The notes under the pieces are model-generated. The model searched no databases, was not told where the DNA came from, and saw nothing but the letters and a program-made list of their open reading frames with translations. Position numbers and translations under genes: made by a program. Positions 6,480 through 10,607 of a stretch of DNA of 10,607 nucleotides are shown in pieces (the first letter of the stretch is position 1; every line of letters starts with the position of its first letter). Source of the stretch: Candidatus Avipropionibacterium avicola (GTDB taxonomy: Bacteria > Actinomycetota > Actinomycetes > Propionibacteriales > Propionibacteriaceae); NCBI GenBank assembly GCA_018715445.1, contig DVLP01000148.1:1-10607 (forward strand), given 5' to 3'.

Positions 6480-8501
6480 TCAAGGACAGGGGGCGTCGCT
6501 ACGCGTCACCCGGGGTCCGTCCGCGTCCCAGTGCACCGCGTGCTCGCGGGGCGCGGCAGGGAGTCGGACCCGCAGCAGCTGGGGTGTCACCGTGAGTTCG
6601 ACCGCCTCGGCAACCGCCTCGGGCCACACCTGGTCACCGGTGAGGGCGACCAGGACCACCACGGGCGCGGTGCCCACCTCGCCGGTGACGACTGGGGTGG
6701 CCGAGCTGGGTCCGTACGGGTTGGCACCCAGACCGGTACGGATCTCTGCGCCGGTGCAGCCGGACAGGCCCCAGATCGCACTGGTCAACCCGTCCTCGCG
6801 GGTGGCCAGTGCCCACGGGCGTCCGTCGGCGTCGACCCCGGTCGCGGTGTCGGGGGCGGTGGTGGCGGCCAGGGCGGCCGCGCCGGCGGCGAACCGGACG
6901 GCGGCCCCGGACGCGATCGTGGCCCCGGGCGCGATCCTCACACAGCGCAGTTCGTACGCCCCGTGCACGATGCTGGTCACCTCTAACGGCACCGGGTCGA
7001 GGTCCTCGACCAGTGCTGGGTCTGATTGCCACACCGCCGGCGACCACGAGCTGGCATGGTCGGGCCCCTGGCCCAGCCGGTGGATCCGACCGCGACGACT
7101 CGTCACACCTTCGGCGGTGACGAGCTGGATCGCCTGGTCGACCGCGTCGGCCGGGACGTACTCCGGGCCGGTTCGGTTGGAGTAGGCGTACCGGCTGTAG
7201 CTGGGATCGGCGACCGGTTCCGCAGCGGCGGGCCCACTGCCGGCAGGCTCGGTCGGGACGGCACCCAGGTGGTCGCTGCCGTGGTTCACCAACCGGACCA
7301 CGCCGTCGTGATGGGTGTTGTGCACCAGGAATCCCGGAGCCGGGCACGAGGTCACCCGGTCGGTGGTGTCGCCGTCGACGGTGGCCTCGGGCTCGGTCCA
7401 CACCGGATCCTCGGCCGGCAGCAGCAGACCGAGGAAGCCCAGCGACGCCCAGTAGGGCGAGCCGGGACCGGAGTACGCCTGGGTCATCGGCAGATGGTGG
7501 TGGTACCACCCCAGGCTGAGCAGCCCGTGCTCGTCCGGCACCCCCTGCTCGACGAAGTGACGCGCCACCGAGGAGCACAGCCGTCGGGTCTGCCCCGGGC
7601 GCAACGGGGTGGCCCCGGCCAGCGCCCCGGTCCACAAGGGGGCCACCACGGCCATCCGGTAGGTCATCGACCGTCCCTGCATCACAGGCGCCCCCGACGG
7701 GCCGATCAGGTGCTGGAACTGCTCGATGAACTGGTGCAGCCGTTCCCGCCAGGTGACCAGGCGGTCCTCGACCCCGTCGACCCCGCTGCGGACGGCCATC
7801 CTGGCCCACAGGATCGGATAGCTGTGCAGCACGAAGGAGTTGTAGTGGTCGAAGTTCTGGCCGTCGCCGTCGCTGTACCAGCCGTCGCCGCGCGACCACC
7901 GGTCCAGCCGGTCCAGTCCCCGGTCGATCTCGCTGCGGTCGTGGTCGGCACCGACCGAGGCGAGGAACTCCTCGCCGGCGCTCTGGAACAACATCCAGTT
8001 GTTGTCGCCGGTGTGGGAGCCGATGAAGCCGGACAGCCAGTCCACGACATGGCCGCGGGTGCGCTCGTCGAGGCGGTCCCACAGCCAGGGCCGACTCTCG
8101 TTCAGGGCGATGGCAAGCAGCGAGGCCTCGACCATCGGTTGGGTGCGCGAGGTGATCCGGGGCCAGGCCTCGGGGCTGGCCGGATCGGCACCGGCCGCCA
8201 GTCCGCAGGCGTACCGGTCGATCAGGTCCTGGCACCCCTCACCATCGGTGGCGGCGATCCGGCAGGCCGCCAGCAGGCTGCTGCGGGCGAATCCCTCCAG
8301 CCCGTCACTGTCCGGACCGGATCGGCTGGCGCGTCCCGGCAGGTCGATCCGGGCCCCCAGGGGCGAGTCGTACGGCCGCAGTGCGGTGAGCAGGTGGTCG
8401 GCCAGCGCGATCCAGTGCTGCCGGGTCCAGCCGGTCTGGCCGGAGGTGATGCGGTCCGGGGGTGGCAGGTGCTCGATCCTGCCCGCGCCAGGGGTGGTCA
8501 T
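6480..8501 (-). CDS. DUF2264-family protein, probable alpha/alpha-toroid carbohydrate-active enzyme
   Basis: The product has 673 residues, close to the usual size of DUF2264 proteins. There is no signal peptide, so it should be cytoplasmic. The N-terminal part (to about residue 370) is helical and rich in conserved aromatic motifs: TGDNNWMLFQS (164-174), GWYSDGDGQNFDHYNSF (207-223), GRSMTYR (276-282) and LGWYHHHLPMTQAYSGPGSPYW (starting about 330). These clusters of Asp, His, Tyr, Arg and Trp are what an alpha/alpha-barrel sugar-binding cleft would show. The C-terminal 270 residues are beta-rich and resemble the sandwich domains of polysaccharide lyases. Some DUF2264 members have been assigned to a beta-glucuronidase-type glycoside hydrolase family (GH154, from memory). 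The exact activity here is unknown. The ATG at 8501 leaves a 10-bp gap to the MBL gene, indicating one transcript. An earlier GTG at 8576 would overlap that gene and is less likely. Confidence 0.82.
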   Translation of the reverse strand: MTTPGAGRIEHLPPPDRITSGQTGWTRQHWIALADHLLTALRPYDSPLGARIDLPGRASRSGPDSDGLEGFARSSLLAACRIAATDGEGCQDLIDRYACGLAAGADPASPEAWPRITSRTQPMVEASLLAIALNESRPWLWDRLDERTRGHVVDWLSGFIGSHTGDNNWMLFQSAGEEFLASVGADHDRSEIDRGLDRLDRWSRGDGWYSDGDGQNFDHYNSFVLHSYPILWARMAVRSGVDGVEDRLVTWRERLHQFIEQFQHLIGPSGAPVMQGRSMTYRMAVVAPLWTGALAGATPLRPGQTRRLCSSVARHFVEQGVPDEHGLLSLGWYHHHLPMTQAYSGPGSPYWASLGFLGLLLPAEDPVWTEPEATVDGDTTDRVTSCPAPGFLVHNTHHDGVVRLVNHGSDHLGAVPTEPAGSGPAAAEPVADPSYSRYAYSNRTGPEYVPADAVDQAIQLVTAEGVTSRRGRIHRLGQGPDHASSWSPAVWQSDPALVEDLDPVPLEVTSIVHGAYELRCVRIAPGATIASGAAVRFAAGAAALAATTAPDTATGVDADGRPWALATREDGLTSAIWGLSGCTGAEIRTGLGANPYGPSSATPVVTGEVGTAPVVVLVALTGDQVWPEAVAEAVELTVTPQLLRVRLPAAPREHAVHWDADGPRVTRSDAPCP

Positions 8502-8511
8502 GGGTCTGCCG

Positions 8512-9183
8512 TCACCAGCCGCGCTCACGCCACTGCTGCAGTTGCGGACGCTCGTGGCCGATCGTGGTGGAGTCACCGTGGCCGGGATGGACGGCCGTGT
8601 GGTCGCCGTACCGGGCGAAGAGCTTGGACTCCAGGTCGTCCATCAGGCTGGTGAAGTCCTCGGGTGAGTTGGTCTTGCCCGGTCCACCGGGGAAGAGGCT
8701 GTCCCCGGTGAACAACAGCTCGTCCTTGAGGGCCAACGCGATCGCCCCCGGGGTGTGGCCCACCAGCCCGACCACCCGCAGCATGATCGGCCCGCAGGTG
8801 ATGTGGTCACCGTCCCAGACCCCGGTGATCGGCCCGGCCCCGGTGGCCTCGGTGATGGCCTCGACGTCCGGTGCACCGGCGAACAGCCGTGGTCCTCGCT
8901 GCTCGGCGAGCTCCGCGAGGGCACCGATGTGGTCGTGGTGACGATGGGTGGTGACGACCACGTCGGGTCCGTAGCCCTGCGTGACCTCGAGCAGGCGGTC
9001 GGGATCGGCTGCCGCGTCGATCAGGACCAGGTTGTCACCGTCCTGCAGGAGGTAGACGTTGTTGTCCATCCCGCCGACCGACAGCTTGGAGACCGTCAAC
9101 CGGCCGTCACGGTGGATGACCACGGGCTCGCCGCCGGGGGTGACGTGGTACGGGTCGACGGGGGAGGACTGGTGGTCCGACAT
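8512..9183 (-). CDS. MBL-fold (glyoxalase II-like) metallo-hydrolase
   Basis: The product has 223 residues and a complete metallo-beta-lactamase-fold metal site. This consists of THRHHDH (79-85, the HxHxDH motif), His 143 in GHTPGA, Asp 161 in FTGDSLFPGG and His 202 in HPGHGD. It resembles the small glyoxalase II-like hydrolases of actinobacteria, cytoplasmic enzymes that hydrolyse thioesters or related compounds; the substrate here is not known. The mycobacterial homologue Rv1637c lies next to uvrA (recollection), so this gene probably belongs to the ancestral uvrB-uvrA neighbourhood. The ATG at 9183 is preceded by AGGAG with 8-nt spacing. A longer reading to 9585 is open but would run through thiM. 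It is the first gene of a likely minus-strand operon with DUF2264 and perhaps the methyltransferase. Confidence 0.93.
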   Translation of the reverse strand: MSDHQSSPVDPYHVTPGGEPVVIHRDGRLTVSKLSVGGMDNNVYLLQDGDNLVLIDAAADPDRLLEVTQGYGPDVVVTTHRHHDHIGALAELAEQRGPRLFAGAPDVEAITEATGAGPITGVWDGDHITCGPIMLRVVGLVGHTPGAIALALKDELLFTGDSLFPGGPGKTNSPEDFTSLMDDLESKLFARYGDHTAVHPGHGDSTTIGHERPQLQQWRERGW

Positions 9184-9191
9184 CTCGGTGA

Positions 9192-9196
9192 CTCCT
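9192..9196 (-). promoter_or_regulatory. Shine-Dalgarno site of the MBL hydrolase gene
   Basis: Minus-strand AGGAG lies 8 nt before the ATG at 9183. It rules out the much longer upstream extension of the frame. Confidence 0.8.
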
Positions 9197-9211
9197 GGGA
9201 AGGGATCGGTG

Positions 9212-9221
9212 ACACTACGGT
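9212..9221 (+). promoter_or_regulatory. Overlapping divergent -10 boxes for thiM and the MBL operon
   Basis: On the plus strand TACGGT (9216-9221) ends 6 nt before the thiM ATG, which predicts a leaderless thiM mRNA. On the minus strand TAGTGT (9217-9212) points to a start near 9205, leaving a short MBL leader that includes the AGGAG site. The two hexamers share 2 bp, so RNA polymerase could open the same DNA for either direction but not both at once. No -35 boxes are evident for either. Confidence 0.5.
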
Positions 9222-9227
9222 GGTGCC

Positions 9228-10055
9228 ATGACCGTACCGACTGTCGAGGCCGTCTGCAGCGCCTGGGGGCAACTGCGCAGCGAGCAGCCGCTGGTGCAGT
9301 GCCTGACCAATGTCGTGGTGGCCGGCTGGACCGCCAATGTCCTGCTGGCCGCACGCGCCGCCCCGGTGATGGTCGACAACCCGTTCGAGGCCGGGGACTG
9401 TGCGCGCCACGCCAGCGCGACCCTGGTGAACCTCGGCACGCCCCAGCAGGCGACCGCCGACGGGATGCGCGAGGCCGTACGGGCACGACAGGCGACCGGT
9501 CAGGGCTGGGTCCTCGACCCGGTGGCGGTCGGGGTGCTGGGCTGGCGGACCGAGCTGGCCCACGAGCTCGCCGCGATCGCACCACCCAGTCTGGTGCGGG
9601 GCAATGCCTCCGAGATCGCAGCCCTCGCTCCGGAGAGCGCCGGGGCTCCTGACAGCGGTCGCGGGGTCGATGCCACGACGACCCCGGAGGCCGTGCTGCC
9701 CGAGGCTCGCGCGCTGGCGGCGCAGTGGGGCTCGGTGGTGGCGGTCAGCGGGGAGACCGACCATGTGGTCTCACCGGACGGCGAGGTGGTACGGCTTCGC
9801 CACGGCCATCCCTGGCTCACCCGGGTGACCGGCTCCGGCTGCGCCCTCGGGGCCCTGGCGGCCGGCTGTGCGGCGGTCAGTGATCCGTTCACCGGGGCGG
9901 TGGCGGCCACGGCAGGCCTGACGTTGGCGGCCGAGGACGCGGCTCGGGGAGCCGGCGGACCGGGAAGTTTCGCCCCGGCGTTGCTGGACGCCCTCGATCA
10001 GCTCGGCCCGGACGCGATGGCCGAGCGGCTGGTCCTCACAACGGGGGAGGGCTGA
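9228..10055 (+). CDS. thiM: Hydroxyethylthiazole kinase (thiamine salvage)
   Basis: ThiM phosphorylates 4-methyl-5-(2-hydroxyethyl)thiazole with ATP, feeding salvaged thiazole into thiamine phosphate synthesis in the cytoplasm. The product has 275 residues, a typical length. Visible family motifs are LVQCLTNVVVAGWTANVLLA (22-41), PVMVDNPFEA (46-55), LDPVAVG (96-102), RGNASEI (124-130), GVDA (146-149) and the active-site loop VTGSGCALGALAAG (200-213) with catalytic Cys 205. The thiazole pocket differs from textbook ThiM, with ARAAP where GASP is usual and VDN where AHA is usual; this may be a lineage trait. No other thiamine gene and no TPP riboswitch is in view. The start has no Shine-Dalgarno and is probably leaderless. 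Its 3' end overlaps the next gene, on the opposite strand, by 20 bp. Confidence 0.95.
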   Translation: MTVPTVEAVCSAWGQLRSEQPLVQCLTNVVVAGWTANVLLAARAAPVMVDNPFEAGDCARHASATLVNLGTPQQATADGMREAVRARQATGQGWVLDPVAVGVLGWRTELAHELAAIAPPSLVRGNASEIAALAPESAGAPDSGRGVDATTTPEAVLPEARALAAQWGSVVAVSGETDHVVSPDGEVVRLRHGHPWLTRVTGSGCALGALAAGCAAVSDPFTGAVAATAGLTLAAEDAARGAGGPGSFAPALLDALDQLGPDAMAERLVLTTGEG

Positions 10056-10607
10056 TCGCCTCGGCGCCCTCAGGGCTGACCGTGGCACGGCCGGTGAGCC
10101 ATCCCAGGACGTCCGCCACCGGCCCGCGCACCTCGGGCGCTTCGCTGTTGGCAGGCCCGAGACGGTGGCGGGAGTTCTCGGTCACGACCTCGAACGGTTC
10201 GCTGACCCGTGGCCCCATGCGCTGGGCCACCCAGGCCAGCACGGCTTCCAGGGTGTCGCCGTCGTACGAGTCGAGCTCGACGCCGCAGTCAAGGTCGACA
10301 TGGTGCAGGACGACCTCGGTGAGTCGTCCGGAGGGCAGGACGTGGGCGGGGGCCTCGGTACCGCCCCGCAGGGTGACCGTGGTCTCCCACCGACCTGCTG
10401 CGCCGACCCGGTCGAAGGTCTCGGCCAGCTCGGCGGCCGAGGTGTCCAGGTCGGTGTGCAGCTCCTCGCCGCCGCGGTCGGCGCCGGCGGCGATCTCCTC
10501 GTCACGAGCGGTGTCGCTGGCATACATGGTGCCGGGGATCCCGTCGAGTGCCCCGGTCGCCAGCCGACGCAGCCCGTCGGCCTGACGGGCGATGTGGGTG
10601 CCGACGT
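10036..10607 (-). CDS. Mycothiol-dependent maleylpyruvate isomerase-like (DinB-fold) protein, 5' partial
   Basis: The frame is open to the right edge, so the N-terminus lies outside the window; 189 residues are visible. THIARQADGLRRL near the visible start carries the first metal-binding His of the MDMPI/DinB four-helix fold. MYASDTARDEEIAAGA matches the loop typical of the mycothiol-dependent isomerase family (TIGR03083-like). RLTEVVLHHVDLDCG supplies the remaining Glu and His ligands. Characterised members isomerise maleylpyruvate or use mycothiol in other transfers. Most actinobacterial paralogues, including this one, have no proven substrate. Genes of this type often sit with an MBL hydrolase near uvrA (recollection), so uvrA may lie just to the right. 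The ATG at 10527 is internal and is not the start. Confidence 0.88.
   Translation of the reverse strand, partial: VGTHIARQADGLRRLATGALDGIPGTMYASDTARDEEIAAGADRGGEELHTDLDTSAAELAETFDRVGAAGRWETTVTLRGGTEAPAHVLPSGRLTEVVLHHVDLDCGVELDSYDGDTLEAVLAWVAQRMGPRVSEPFEVVTENSRHRLGPANSEAPEVRGPVADVLGWLTGRATVSPEGAEAISPPPL

Noticed and set aside
7026..8654. Plus-strand frame of 542 codons opposite the DUF2264 gene
   Set aside because: It has a Gly/Val/Pro/Gln shadow composition and no motifs, whereas the minus strand gives a coherent DUF2264 protein.
9184..9227. TPP riboswitch in front of thiM
   Set aside because: Only 44 bp separate thiM from the divergent MBL gene and the mRNA looks leaderless. There is no space for the aptamer.
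8512..9585. Longer version of the MBL gene starting at 9585
   Set aside because: It would run through most of the first half of thiM and add an Arg/Pro-rich shadow sequence; AGGAG before the ATG at 9183 sets the start.

Overview
The window is a high-GC chromosomal segment of an actinobacterium. GC-rich third positions, UvrB beginning in the actinobacterial style, an MDMPI-fold (mycothiol-dependent) gene and probable leaderless starts all point that way. Members of the Propionibacteriaceae or a related group fit, but genus cannot be read from the sequence. Coding density is very high: two neighbouring pairs overlap tail to tail, and the longest gene-free stretch is about 210 bases, most of it a riboswitch leader.

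Layout. Positions 1-968 hold the 3' part of a membrane-protein gene with a Gln/Tyr/Gly/Pro low-complexity cytoplasmic tail, one transmembrane helix and a secreted domain. It ends in a strong hairpin terminator. Next comes uvrB (1023-3101), probably read from a leaderless transcript. A yybP-ykoY (Mn2+) riboswitch leader (about 3149-3303) follows and precedes a TerC-family membrane protein gene (3315-4358). Then comes a Gfo/Idh/MocA oxidoreductase (4459-5439), which overlaps tail to tail with a minus-strand cluster: MBL-fold hydrolase (9183-8512), DUF2264 protein (8501-6480) and membrane-anchored SAM methyltransferase (6409-5417). The MBL gene diverges from thiM (9228-10055) through a 44-bp intergenic region in which two -10 boxes overlap. 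thiM overlaps tail to tail with a minus-strand MDMPI/DinB-fold gene that runs off the right edge.

How the genes fit together. uvrB, the TerC gene, the MBL hydrolase and the MDMPI gene match my recollection of the neighbourhood between uvrB and uvrA in many actinobacteria. The oxidoreductase, methyltransferase, DUF2264 and thiM genes look like additions to it. The oxidoreductase, methyltransferase and DUF2264 proteins would suit glycan or sugar-acid metabolism, but that is inference.

The most striking regulatory element is the riboswitch. The 3' strand of its closing helix can pair either with the 5' strand of the aptamer or with the ribosome-binding region of the TerC gene. That gives a readable model for Mn2+-dependent translational control of a probable manganese exporter. 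I did not find a clear previously undescribed multi-gene system; the strongest candidates for follow-up are listed as findings.
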